From: Alphaproteobacteria bacterium UBA3760
Lineage (GTDB): Bacteria; Pseudomonadota; Alphaproteobacteria; Rs-D84
NCBI GenBank assembly: GCA_002371155.1
Contig: DFGC01000018.1
Coordinates: forward strand, 34,707-47,947
DNA: 13,241 bases
Direction: 5' to 3'
Part shown: positions 1 through 7,164 of the stretch, piece after piece
Layout: every line of letters starts with the position of its first letter
Numbering within the stretch: the first letter of the stretch is position 1
The notes under the pieces: model-generated
What the model was told of the DNA's origin: nothing
Database searches by the model: none
The model's input: the letters and a program-made list of their open reading frames with translations, nothing else
Position numbers and translations under genes: made by a program

Positions 1-47
1 TGACGACAAATGTCGTCAACTGGATCCCGGCCTGCGCCGGGATGACG
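1..47. repeat. Palindromic intergenic repeat, two adjacent hairpins
   Basis: Two perfect hairpins lie side by side. TGACGAC (1-7) pairs with GTCGTCA (12-18) over an AAAT loop, and ATCCCGGC (24-31) pairs with GCCGGGAT (36-43) over CTGC. CGTCA at 14-18 can also pair with TGACG at 43-47, enclosing the second hairpin. The TGGATCCCGG...CCGGGATGACG pattern is a type of dispersed palindrome known from many proteobacterial genomes. No coding potential is evident. The element may continue off the left edge. Confidence 0.6.
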
Positions 48-61
48 AGTGGTGTGTTATT

Positions 62-140
62 CCGCCCCAATCGGGCCCCGCCGCGGCGCAATTTGCGACG
101 GGTGGGTGGTGCCTGGGGCGGGGGACCGTCGTAGACGGTG
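62..140. repeat. Structured repeat element, copy A
   Basis: An outer stem pairs CCGCCCCA (62-69) with TGGGGCGG (114-121), 8 bp perfect. Right after the 5' arm comes ATCGGGCCCC (70-79), then an imperfect inner hairpin (CCGCCGC 78-84 with GCGACGG 95-101, one mismatch), GGG and a spacer. A third hairpin follows: ACCGTC (125-130), GTA, GACGGT (134-139). The same order of parts with different stem sequences is found at 12900-12957. It lies just downstream of the secreted-protein gene, but no T tract follows, so it does not look like a simple terminator. Confidence 0.5.
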
Positions 141-178
141 GAGGGGGGTAAACAAAACCCGGAACAGCAAAAACCAAA

Positions 179-1681
179 TTACATATCCGGACCGGCGGTA
201 AAAGTTCCCGTCCCCGCATTGGTAAAGAACTGTCCGGACACCACATCATAAATTCCAACGGTCGTCCCTTGTTTTGCAGGGATGCCGTCAAATACTACAT
301 TGCTTCCAACCAACAATTTTGCATTATATATTCTGCAACCAGCACCCGATTGTACAAAAGAATCGTTGTTATTTAGCCCAAACAAATAAATATTCTTTCC
401 TGTGGTATATTCATAACTAGATACAGGTGATGTTGTTCCATCATCATATGTTATAACATCATTAATCAACGAAATATGCAATTTTGTATTTGTTGAAATT
501 TTGGCACTTATCACAGGTGAGCTTGAACCATTACGAATTGTTCCCATTGTTGAACCAACTGGTGTGTAGGTAGTAATTTGGAAATCGTTATTCCCAGTAG
601 ACAGCCTTCCGCCCAAGATAGCACCATAATAAGAGCTACCAGGAACTGTTGAATTATTTGTTAAAAATGTTACATCAAATCCAATCCCATTTTGTGTCAC
701 AATCCCCGTGTTAATATACTGTGTGCCGGTGGATTCGATATATTGCAATTCCGTGTATCCCGTGGGCAGGTTGTGCGCGACGCCGTTCGCACCGGCGATT
801 GGATACCAATGCGGCGTGCCGTCCTCGTCCTCGACCAATAAACAGTATTTCGCCGGGCACCCCTCGTCCGGGCGGGTTTGCTTCTCATTCGCAATTTGGT
901 CAATCGCCTGCGCCTGGGTCATAGTGTTCGACACAACATATTCCACCGCATTCACCGCCGCACTCAAATCAGTCTTCACCGGCGCAAACTGTTGCTCGTT
1001 ATATTTTGTTGTTGCAATTTTGATTGGCACCGCCGGACCCGCGACAAAATCACCCGTCCCCGCATTGGTAAAGAATTGCCCGCTTACAGTATCGTATAAA
1101 CCAACAGTTGTGCCTTGTTGTGCTGGGATAAAGTTGCGGACAAGGATATTGTTGTCATAAATAGCAAAATGAAACAATTTATATGATGAATACTGGCTGC
1201 TACTGGCACCATTATTAGCAAATAAGTAAATATCCTTATTATTAACGACTGTGCCTGAATAAGTAGCGGTACCAATAACGACGCCGTCTGTTTTTAATTC
1301 TGCGCTACCATTATTAAGAGTTAATATGTGATGCTTTTTATTTTCTGATACAGTGTATCCTATATTTGTTCCCGAAGTGCTACCAGCAAATAATCTTTTC
1401 GTCGTCACATTGCCGCCAAATGAGTTTAATATGCCGCTATATGGGGTTTGAGAACCAAATAACGACTTATTGCTTTCCCGTTGATTATCTATAATAGTAA
1501 AATCATAAACAACATTATTACTTTGCAAAGATATCCCCGTGTCAATATATTGTGTTCCAGTACTTTCCAAATATTCCAATTCAGTGTATCCGGCGGGGAG
1601 TGTCGCCGCATGCGCCGGCATGCCAACAAGTATCGCAACGACAAATAAAAACAGCCTTAACTTTTGCACGATACGAACCAT
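179..1681 (-). CDS. Secreted protein with two tandem GYTELEYLESTGTQYI (LamG/jelly-roll-like) domains
   Basis: 500 residues. The frame stays open upstream to a TTG at 1876, but I start at the ATG at 1681: it follows an AGAGGG ribosome site and opens a clear signal peptide (basic start, hydrophobic core 8-21, cleavage after AHA at 25). Domain 1 (about 28-216) and domain 2 (about 305-498) both begin LP(A/T)GYTEL(E/Q)Y(L/I)ESTGTQYI and both end in a GTTVG(L/I)YD.VSGQFFTNAGTG segment followed by F.AGP. The linker (217-304) holds a pair of cysteines (275, 280) and LLVEDEDGTPHWYPI. Such domains are predicted concanavalin/LamG-like folds in exported proteins of gut bacteria; binding of a surface or glycan ligand is an inference, and I see no catalytic motif. 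There is no anchor or transmembrane tail. The linker DNA is visibly richer in GC than the domain cores, which suggests modular assembly. Confidence 0.85.
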   Translation of the reverse strand: MVRIVQKLRLFLFVVAILVGMPAHAATLPAGYTELEYLESTGTQYIDTGISLQSNNVVYDFTIIDNQRESNKSLFGSQTPYSGILNSFGGNVTTKRLFAGSTSGTNIGYTVSENKKHHILTLNNGSAELKTDGVVIGTATYSGTVVNNKDIYLFANNGASSSQYSSYKLFHFAIYDNNILVRNFIPAQQGTTVGLYDTVSGQFFTNAGTGDFVAGPAVPIKIATTKYNEQQFAPVKTDLSAAVNAVEYVVSNTMTQAQAIDQIANEKQTRPDEGCPAKYCLLVEDEDGTPHWYPIAGANGVAHNLPTGYTELQYIESTGTQYINTGIVTQNGIGFDVTFLTNNSTVPGSSYYGAILGGRLSTGNNDFQITTYTPVGSTMGTIRNGSSSPVISAKISTNTKLHISLINDVITYDDGTTSPVSSYEYTTGKNIYLFGLNNNDSFVQSGAGCRIYNAKLLVGSNVVFDGIPAKQGTTVGIYDVVSGQFFTNAGTGTFTAGPDM

Positions 1682-1744
1682 CTTTTTCCCTCTCTGCCTT
1701 TTTATTCTTTTTTCATCATGTGGCACGATTTTCACCACACAACA

Positions 1745-1774
1745 AAACAAAAAACCACCAAAAATTAGGCGGTT
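1745..1774 (-). terminator. Intrinsic terminator inside the leader of the secreted-protein gene
   Basis: On the minus strand AACCGCC (1774-1768) pairs with GGTGGTT (1759-1753), one G-U pair, over an AT-rich 8-nt loop. A T-rich run (1754-1749, then TTTT again) follows. It lies about 70 nt before the ATG at 1681 and downstream of the best promoter, so it would stop transcription early unless it is disrupted. Confidence 0.55.
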
Positions 1775-1830
1775 GGAGGTTCGTAACAATTCAAAACAGA
1801 AAATTGTGTGCTTATTTTGCCAATCGGCAT
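1765..1830 (-). CDS. Possible 21-residue leader peptide
   Basis: A short reading frame starts at ATG 1830-1828 and stops at TAA 1767-1765. It starts MPIGKISTQF and ends EPPTA. GGAGG at 1845-1841 could be its ribosome site (10-nt gap). That GGAGG lies in the 3' arm of a hairpin, and the stop codon falls in the loop of the terminator at 1745-1774. A ribosome translating it would keep the terminator from forming. I see no run of one amino acid of the kind used by biosynthetic attenuators. It could be chance. Confidence 0.3.
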   Translation of the reverse strand: MPIGKISTQFSVLNCYEPPTA

Positions 1831-1949
1831 TATTCACAACCCTCCAACCAATGCGGTTGGAGTATTTTTCGTCCAAAAACAGATTTTTTCAGACGCTGTT
1901 TTGCATCGGGTTACGACACCCCATCAATGAAACTCTCACTGACAAAATT

Positions 1950-1979
1950 ATTCTAACATAATTTTCAATTTCAACGCAA
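1950..1979 (-). promoter_or_regulatory. Probable promoter for the secreted-protein leader
   Basis: On the minus strand TTGCGT (1979-1974) is followed after 18 nt by TAGAAT (1955-1950), preceded by TGT, an extended -10. Transcription would begin near 1943, giving a leader of about 260 nt before the ATG at 1681. Apart from the attenuator I see no other element in 1863-1943 that I can name. Confidence 0.45.
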
Positions 1980-1980
1980 G

Positions 1981-2020
1981 CGAATTTTTATTACATGTTT
2001 TTCCCCTTGCGAAAAATTCG
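1981..2020. repeat. 9-bp inverted repeat upstream of recG
   Basis: CGAATTTTT (1981-1989) is the exact reverse complement of AAAAATTCG (2012-2020), with 22 nt between. It lies between the divergent promoter at 1950-1979 and the recG start at 2044. It could be an operator or a loose 5' stem-loop. AT-rich inverted repeats of this size can occur by chance. Confidence 0.35.
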
Positions 2021-2043
2021 GTTTTTCTGTATTTTTATATATT

Positions 2044-4104
2044 ATGAGACGGGAAATTTTTGATTTTCTGAATACCGATTTACAATTTATTCGTGGCATT
2101 GGCCCCGTTATCGCGGAACGGTTGGGCGATGTTTTAGGTGGACGACGCGTTCTGGATTTTTTACTGCATAAACCCGCATATGTCCGCAATCGCGAAATCA
2201 CAGAATCACTGGCAAATGTCGATGCCGGCACAATTATCACAATACCGTTATTGGTTAAATCACATAAAAAACCTGGCCGTCCCGCCCCATGGATGCGGCG
2301 TGGTCGTGCGGCGCGTGTGATGTGCGTTGATAAAATGGGATATTCGGTTGTGATTCAGTTTTTCAATTCTAAATTTCTGGATTATTGGTTGGAAAAATTA
2401 CCCGTTGGTCAATGGCGCATGGTCAGTGGTAAAATCGACGCGGGGTCGCCACCCGTTATGAATCATCCGGAATTTATTGAACCATTGGACGCGGCGGAAA
2501 AAATTCCGTCTGCCCAGGCGATTTATCCATCCGGCGAAGGTTTAACACAAAAAACATTTGCATCCGCCCGTGACCAGATTTTCAATAAATTGCAAACGAT
2601 TATATCTGAATATGACGATGAAAATCTGCGCGAATTTTTTGACGCGTTGCGCCATGTGCATTATGCCACAAATTCGTCTGATTTAATGCCCAACGCAACA
2701 TACGTCGCGAAATTGGCATACTATGAATTATTGGCGCACCAAAACGCCATCGCAATCAGTCGCCGCAATCGCATCGCCATCCGCAATAAAAAACAACCAC
2801 GGGTAAAAAAATATGATTATCTGGATAAATTCTATGCCACATTGCCATACCGTTTAACCAATGCACAACAACGCGTTGTGGACGAAATATTTCATGACAT
2901 GGCATCGGATGTGCCGATGATGCGCCTGGTCCAGGGGGATGTGGGGTCGGGCAAAACGATTGTTGCGTTGATTGCCGCATTAAAGATGGCTGAATCCGGC
3001 GGACAAACGGCGTTATTGGCGCCAACCGACACATTGGCACAACAACATTTTTCTAAAATTCGCCAAATGTGCGAAAAATTGGGGATTGTTGTCGATGTTT
3101 TAACCGGCCGGGACAAAGGTGTCGCCCGTCGCGAAAAATTGGTGTCAATGCGGTCTGGGCGAACCAAGATTATAATTGGAACACACGCGTTGTTTTCTGA
3201 TGATGTGGAATATAAAGATTTGGGTTTGGTTATCATTGACGAACAACATCGGTTTGGTGTTGCCCAACGCGAATCACTGCGTGCCAAGGGTTCAAATGTC
3301 GATTTATTGGCGTTATCGGCAACACCCATACCGCGCACATTATCCATGACAATGTATGGTGATATGGATATTTCAATTATAAATGAAAAGCCCGCGGGAC
3401 GATTGCCCATACGGACAACAAAACTACCAATTGCGCGATTAAATGATTTGGTCGCGCGCATAAAAACGCAAATCGAATCTGGTGCCAAGGTTTTCTGGAT
3501 TTGTCCATTGGTTGACGATGAAAATGGTATCGGCACGGCGGCGGCGATTGCAAGGCATGAAATGTTGCGCGATATTTTTCCGACGGCGGGACTGGTGCAT
3601 GGGCAAATGTCCAAAGACGCACGCGATAAAATTATGGCGCAATTCGCAGATGATAATTCCAATATGAATTTATTGGTTGCGACCACCGTTATCGAGGTTG
3701 GGATCGATGTTCCACGCGCATCTATAATTGTGATTGAAAACGCGGAACAATTTGGACTGGCAACATTGCACCAATTACGCGGGCGCGTTGGACGCGGACA
3801 AATACAATCATATTGCATATTATTATATGGTTATAACATCAGTCCTGATGGATTAAAACGTTTGGACATATTATGCGAAACAAACGATGGTTTTGTGATT
3901 GCCGAACAAGATTTAATGATGCGCGGGGTTGGCGAATTGTTGGGTGTTCGCCAAAGTGGATGGATTCAATATCACTTTGCATCTGTGCGTGAACACAGGG
4001 ATTTATTCAAATTGGCAGCGCGCGCCGCGGCGGATAACAATATAACACAATGGACACGCGATTTAATGTATATATTTAACTGTGGGGAAAATATCAGTGC
4101 GTAA
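2044..4104 (+). CDS. recG: ATP-dependent DNA helicase RecG
   Basis: 686 residues, the usual length for RecG, a branch-migration helicase that remodels stalled replication forks and Holliday junctions. An N-terminal helix-hairpin-helix/wedge region includes FIRGIGPVIAERL (15-27). The helicase core has Walker A GDVGSGKT (298-305), the DEQH box (399-402), SATPIPRT (425-432), TTVIEVGIDVP (547-557) and QLRGRVGRG (577-585). The RecG-type C-terminal segment DGFVIAEQDLMMRGVGELLGV.QSG spans 615-639. Every helicase motif I looked for is present. The ATG has no Shine-Dalgarno; AT-rich DNA with TATATT touches the start, so the mRNA may be leaderless or very short-leadered. The 3' end overlaps the next gene by 8 nt from its likely start, so the two are probably cotranscribed. 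Confidence 0.97.
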   Translation: MRREIFDFLNTDLQFIRGIGPVIAERLGDVLGGRRVLDFLLHKPAYVRNREITESLANVDAGTIITIPLLVKSHKKPGRPAPWMRRGRAARVMCVDKMGYSVVIQFFNSKFLDYWLEKLPVGQWRMVSGKIDAGSPPVMNHPEFIEPLDAAEKIPSAQAIYPSGEGLTQKTFASARDQIFNKLQTIISEYDDENLREFFDALRHVHYATNSSDLMPNATYVAKLAYYELLAHQNAIAISRRNRIAIRNKKQPRVKKYDYLDKFYATLPYRLTNAQQRVVDEIFHDMASDVPMMRLVQGDVGSGKTIVALIAALKMAESGGQTALLAPTDTLAQQHFSKIRQMCEKLGIVVDVLTGRDKGVARREKLVSMRSGRTKIIIGTHALFSDDVEYKDLGLVIIDEQHRFGVAQRESLRAKGSNVDLLALSATPIPRTLSMTMYGDMDISIINEKPAGRLPIRTTKLPIARLNDLVARIKTQIESGAKVFWICPLVDDENGIGTAAAIARHEMLRDIFPTAGLVHGQMSKDARDKIMAQFADDNSNMNLLVATTVIEVGIDVPRASIIVIENAEQFGLATLHQLRGRVGRGQIQSYCILLYGYNISPDGLKRLDILCETNDGFVIAEQDLMMRGVGELLGVRQSGWIQYHFASVREHRDLFKLAARAAADNNITQWTRDLMYIFNCGENISA

Positions 4105-5380
4105 AACATTCATAATTTTTTTCGCCACTTTTTATGTGATGCCATTACATGCGATGTCTGTGATAAACGACACGCAAATTGAAAAACATTTATATAAACT
4201 GATAACCCCCGTGGCGGTGGCTGCAAATGTGCCGGAAAATAGATTAAAGATTCATATTGTGAACGATGACACTTTCAACGCGTTTGTGACCGGTGGCCAA
4301 GATGTGTTTATCAACACGGGATTATTGACGCGAATAAAAAATCCCAACGCACTGCAATCGGTTGTGGCGCACGAATTGGGACACATGATTGGTGGGCATA
4401 TGGCACAAATGTCTGCGCGAATTGAATCTGAAATCAAACGAACCCTGATGATTCAGGCATTGGGGATCGGTTTAATGGTCGCGGGTGGAAATCCATCATT
4501 GGGCGCGGGTGTTTTGGCGGGCGCAGGTGGTATTGCCCAGCAATCTATGTTATCTTTTTCGCGCGACGAAGAACGCATTGCGGACGAATTGGCGGTGGAT
4601 TTATTGGTGCGTGCAAATATAAATCCAAACGGTTTAATTACGGTATTTGAACAAATGCAGGATATGTCCGGCGCGATGGAATCTAAAATCAGTAAAACAA
4701 AAACAAACCATCCATTGACATCGGAACGATTGAAAAACACGCGCAACAAAATCAAAACAATAAAACATTCTGGGAAATATAAAAATTATTCTGATTCAGA
4801 ATACGAACTGATACGCGCGAAATTGATTGGTTATTTATATAATGAACGGCAAATTCTGGACCGGTATCCATATCGCGATAAATCTGTGCCTGCGACATAT
4901 GCACGCGCAATCGGGGCCATGCGTGGGGGGGCACTGGACGACGCACGCACTGCAACCCGCGATTTAATAACGCGCGATGAAAAAAATCCGTATTATTATG
5001 AATTACTGGGCGATATAGAATATCAATTTGGCCATTATGATGACAGTGTCCGCGCATATGAACACGCATTAAAATTGGAACCAAATGCCCCACAAATCCA
5101 AACGGCATTGGCATTGGTGTTATCCGAACGGAAAAAAAACGACGATGTGACGCGTGGAATCAGTTTATGTAAATCGGCACTGTTGTCGCAACCCGCGCCA
5201 TTGACATATTGGGTATTGGCAAAACTGTATGACGATGGGCGCGAATATTGGGCATTGGCTGAATTTTATAATATGAACGGCGATGAAAAAAAGGCTAAAA
5301 AATTCGCATCACGCGCACAACAAAAATTATCACCAAACACACCCGAATACATAAAATCTGGGGATATATTAGAACAATAA
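4097..5380 (+). CDS. Periplasmic M48 zinc metalloprotease with TPR region (BepA-like)
   Basis: 427 residues from GTG 4097. The frame is open to GTG 4082 (432 residues), but GGGGA at 4084-4088 is well placed for 4097, and that start gives a tidy signal peptide, MRKTFIIFFATFYVMPLHA. Zinc site HELGH (92-96), third ligand in EERIAD (158-163, E159), and NHP (204-206), matching the downstream HP motif of M48 enzymes. A glycine/alanine-rich stretch lies between the two metal motifs (about 120-150). TPR-type helices follow, clearest at about 298-330. BepA-family proteins act in the periplasm on stalled or misfolded outer-membrane proteins and help LptD and BAM assembly; that role is inferred from architecture here. 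The start overlaps the recG stop by 8 nt, so translation may be coupled. No clear terminator follows. Confidence 0.9.
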   Translation: MRKTFIIFFATFYVMPLHAMSVINDTQIEKHLYKLITPVAVAANVPENRLKIHIVNDDTFNAFVTGGQDVFINTGLLTRIKNPNALQSVVAHELGHMIGGHMAQMSARIESEIKRTLMIQALGIGLMVAGGNPSLGAGVLAGAGGIAQQSMLSFSRDEERIADELAVDLLVRANINPNGLITVFEQMQDMSGAMESKISKTKTNHPLTSERLKNTRNKIKTIKHSGKYKNYSDSEYELIRAKLIGYLYNERQILDRYPYRDKSVPATYARAIGAMRGGALDDARTATRDLITRDEKNPYYYELLGDIEYQFGHYDDSVRAYEHALKLEPNAPQIQTALALVLSERKKNDDVTRGISLCKSALLSQPAPLTYWVLAKLYDDGREYWALAEFYNMNGDEKKAKKFASRAQQKLSPNTPEYIKSGDILEQ

Positions 5381-5463
5381 AAAATCACCCATCAATAAAA
5401 AACTTGCATTATAGTAAATAAAATGCTCAAATCACTATATAGATTATAACAAAGGAAGAAAAT

Positions 5464-5910
5464 ATGGCTGGCAGTATTAATAAAGTTATCTTGGTCGGCA
5501 ATGTCGGACAAGACCCACAAATCCGCACAATGAACAATGGACAAAAGGTTGCAAGTTTTTCACTTGCCACATCTGACCGTTGGCGCGACCGCACATCGGG
5601 TGAACAAAAAGAGCAAACCGAATGGCATCGTATTGTCGTATTTCAACCAAACTTGGTCGATGTCGTCGAACGCATGTTGCAAAAGGGAACAAAACTGTAT
5701 ATCGAGGGAAGTCTGCGCACACGCAAATGGCAAAATCAACAAGGCACCGACCAATACACGACCGAGGTCACATTAAACCCGTTCGGTGGTCAAATGGTTA
5801 TTTTAAGTGGTGCCAAGGCGATGGATGCATCCATGGGTGATGCGGCACCCGCACAAAAACACGAAGAAATTTCTGTGGGCGATTTGGCGGGCGACGAAAT
5901 TCCATTTTAA
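5464..5910 (+). CDS. ssb: Single-stranded DNA-binding protein
   Basis: 148 residues. The N-terminal OB fold carries NKVILVGNVGQDPQ (6-19), the WHRIVVF strand (54-60) and LYIEGSLRTRKW (78-89). A short low-complexity linker leads to the acidic C-terminal tip GDEIPF, which in SSB proteins docks partners such as RecG, RecQ, PriA and exonuclease I. SSB coats single-stranded DNA as a tetramer during replication and repair. AAGGAAG at 5452-5458 is a good ribosome site. The 83-nt space after the protease gene is AT-rich and probably holds its own promoter; TATAGT at 5410-5415 is the best -10 but has no good -35. A strong terminator follows at 5927. RecG, a known SSB partner, is encoded 1.4 kb upstream. 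Confidence 0.97.
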   Translation: MAGSINKVILVGNVGQDPQIRTMNNGQKVASFSLATSDRWRDRTSGEQKEQTEWHRIVVFQPNLVDVVERMLQKGTKLYIEGSLRTRKWQNQQGTDQYTTEVTLNPFGGQMVILSGAKAMDASMGDAAPAQKHEEISVGDLAGDEIPF

Positions 5911-5926
5911 TTTTAACATTAAACGC

Positions 5927-5952
5927 GCCCCACATTTTTATGTGGGGCTTTT
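5927..5952 (+). terminator. Intrinsic terminator after ssb
   Basis: GCCCCACAT (5927-5935) pairs with ATGTGGGGC (5940-5948) over TTTT, and TTTT follows: a 9-bp perfect stem. The next gene starts only 8 nt past the end of the T run. Confidence 0.85.
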
Positions 5953-5959
5953 ATAACAC

Positions 5960-6334
5960 ATGAAACAACTGACTGATTTAGATATTGCAAATATGCTGGG
6001 GACGGATTTTGTGCCGGACAACGCGTCTGATAAATCTGTGCGACGCGAAATGCATTTATCAAAAAAAATTCCACGGTCACAACCCGTTCACGAACATATA
6101 ACCATCGATTTTCATAATCATACCGAACAACAGGCGTGGGATATGGTTATGGCGGCGGCGCAATCGGGTGCGCGATATGCAACCGTTATTACCGGCGCCA
6201 GTGGTATATTGAAAATCAAATTTCAACAATGGGCACGCGACAGCATATTGTCGCCATATATCATCGAATGCACCCACATAAACAACGGCAGTTTTGCAGT
6301 TAAATTCAAGAAAATAAACAAATCAGACCGATAA
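5960..6334 (+). CDS. Small Smr-domain-like protein
   Basis: 124 residues. Residues 47-118 follow the Smr (MutS2 C-terminal) pattern: IDFH (49-52) and a helix with QQAWDMV (58-63), then YATVITGASG (73-82), a helix with KFQQWARD (87-94), and a final NNGSFAVKFKK (108-118). Smr domains bind or cleave nucleic acid; stand-alone forms occur widely in alphaproteobacteria. Two signature spots differ: the usual DLHG is DFHN (50-53), and the usual TGKG is TGAS (78-81), so activity may be altered. The N-terminal ~45 residues are an unrecognised polar extension. There is no Shine-Dalgarno, and the ATG lies just after the ssb terminator, so expression probably depends on read-through or an unseen promoter. 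The 3' end overlaps the convergent M23 gene by 12 nt. Confidence 0.7.
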   Translation: MKQLTDLDIANMLGTDFVPDNASDKSVRREMHLSKKIPRSQPVHEHITIDFHNHTEQQAWDMVMAAAQSGARYATVITGASGILKIKFQQWARDSILSPYIIECTHINNGSFAVKFKKINKSDR

Positions 6335-7162
6335 AAATCTTTGTGGGTTCAAATAATCGTTTCCTTTTTTTATGCTGTAATGCAAATGCGGCCCGGTTGA
6401 TGTGCCGGTATTACCACTTTTACCAATAAAACATCCACTGTGAACAGTGTCGCCAATTTTGACCGATTGACTGTTCAAATGTAAATAAATGGTTTTATAT
6501 CCGCTTGGGTGTTCAATCGTTATGTATTTCCCGTTCCATTTATCTTGCCCAACATCCACAACGCGACCATTGGCGGTTGCATAAACATTTGAATCCATTT
6601 TCGCAGCAAAATCCACACCGTTATGGAAATGATAAACTTTTCGAGTGGGGTGTAATCGTTTCCCATACCCAGATGTAATTTTCGCATTGTATCCCAACGG
6701 ATTGCCATACGGAATATCACGGTCGTTGTGAATATACCTGTTGTGCAGACAATTTTTATTATCCGCATTTTGCACAGAATAATATGCATTGTCTGAACCC
6801 GCCACATCATGTGTATCTATATCAGATGGGCGTAAATTCCCGGTATCGGCATCTATAACCCAATCTTGGTTTTCCAATAAATCTTGGGCATCGGCGGCAT
6901 CCGCGATTTCTGCCATTTCAACCGCATCATCTAATGTAATTCCAACATATGGACATCCCCATAAACATTTCCCAGTTTTCGCATCATATATAGTATCGTA
7001 TAAATCGTATTCCTGGGCCAAAATTTTCCATTTTTCCGCAAATGGTAAATCATCAAAAGTTTTTGGAAATTGTGTTGCCTTTAACAAACTGGCCCCAAAT
7101 GCCGGCATTATTGCGCACAAACCAATCACAGCAAAAATAATTTTTACATGTTTCATCAACAT
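6323..7162 (-). CDS. M23 (LytM-type) peptidoglycan endopeptidase, exported
   Basis: 279 residues from ATG 7162; an in-frame ATG at 7156 (MKHVK) is an alternative. The signal peptide ends at about residue 24 (AFGA). The C-terminal domain is a complete M23 peptidase: SGYGKRLHP (164-172), zinc ligands H180 and D184 in HNGVD, H228 in YLHLN, and GPHLHY (257-262) with H259 and H261. M23 enzymes cut peptide cross-bridges in peptidoglycan. With all metal and catalytic residues present, an active enzyme is more likely than a degenerate EnvC/NlpD-type activator. The region 25-150 is unrecognised: it is acidic and has cysteines at 66, 70 and 139. A TATAAT lies 2 nt before ATG 7162 and no ribosome site is seen. 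The gene diverges from htpX and converges with the Smr gene. Confidence 0.9.
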   Translation of the reverse strand: MLMKHVKIIFAVIGLCAIMPAFGASLLKATQFPKTFDDLPFAEKWKILAQEYDLYDTIYDAKTGKCLWGCPYVGITLDDAVEMAEIADAADAQDLLENQDWVIDADTGNLRPSDIDTHDVAGSDNAYYSVQNADNKNCLHNRYIHNDRDIPYGNPLGYNAKITSGYGKRLHPTRKVYHFHNGVDFAAKMDSNVYATANGRVVDVGQDKWNGKYITIEHPSGYKTIYLHLNSQSVKIGDTVHSGCFIGKSGNTGTSTGPHLHYSIKKGNDYLNPQRFLSV

Positions 7163-7164
7163 TT

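Larger units (their letters stand above)
1745..1862 (-). promoter_or_regulatory. Putative attenuator with mutually exclusive stems
   Basis: CTCCAACC (1862-1855) pairs with GGTTGGAG (1849-1842) over GCATT. The same GGTTGGAGG (1849-1841) can instead pair perfectly over 9 bp with a second CCTCCAACC (1779-1771). That second segment supplies the 5' arm of the terminator at 1774-1753. So hairpin 1 leaves the terminator free, while the alternative pairing breaks it. This is the logic of an attenuator or riboswitch expression platform. I recognise no known riboswitch aptamer upstream (1863-1943), although AAAACAG can pair with CTGTTTT there. An independent small RNA ending at about 1748 is another possibility. 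Confidence 0.5.

Noticed and set aside
708..1160. Plus-strand ORF opposite the secreted-protein gene
   Set aside because: It is a shadow of the minus-strand gene, with no ribosome site and a Cys/Arg-rich nonsense-like composition.
1682..1876. N-terminal extension of the secreted protein to a TTG at 1876
   Set aside because: It has no ribosome site, crosses the terminator and alternative stems, and would bury the signal peptide 65 residues inside the protein.
1745..1943. 6S RNA, tmRNA or SRP RNA in the recG/secreted-protein spacer
   Set aside because: The ends do not pair into the long 6S rod, and no tmRNA tRNA-like domain or SRP GGAA-loop signature is visible.
2892..3818. 308-residue minus-strand ORF within recG
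   Set aside because: It is antisense to the conserved helicase core and has no recognisable motifs.
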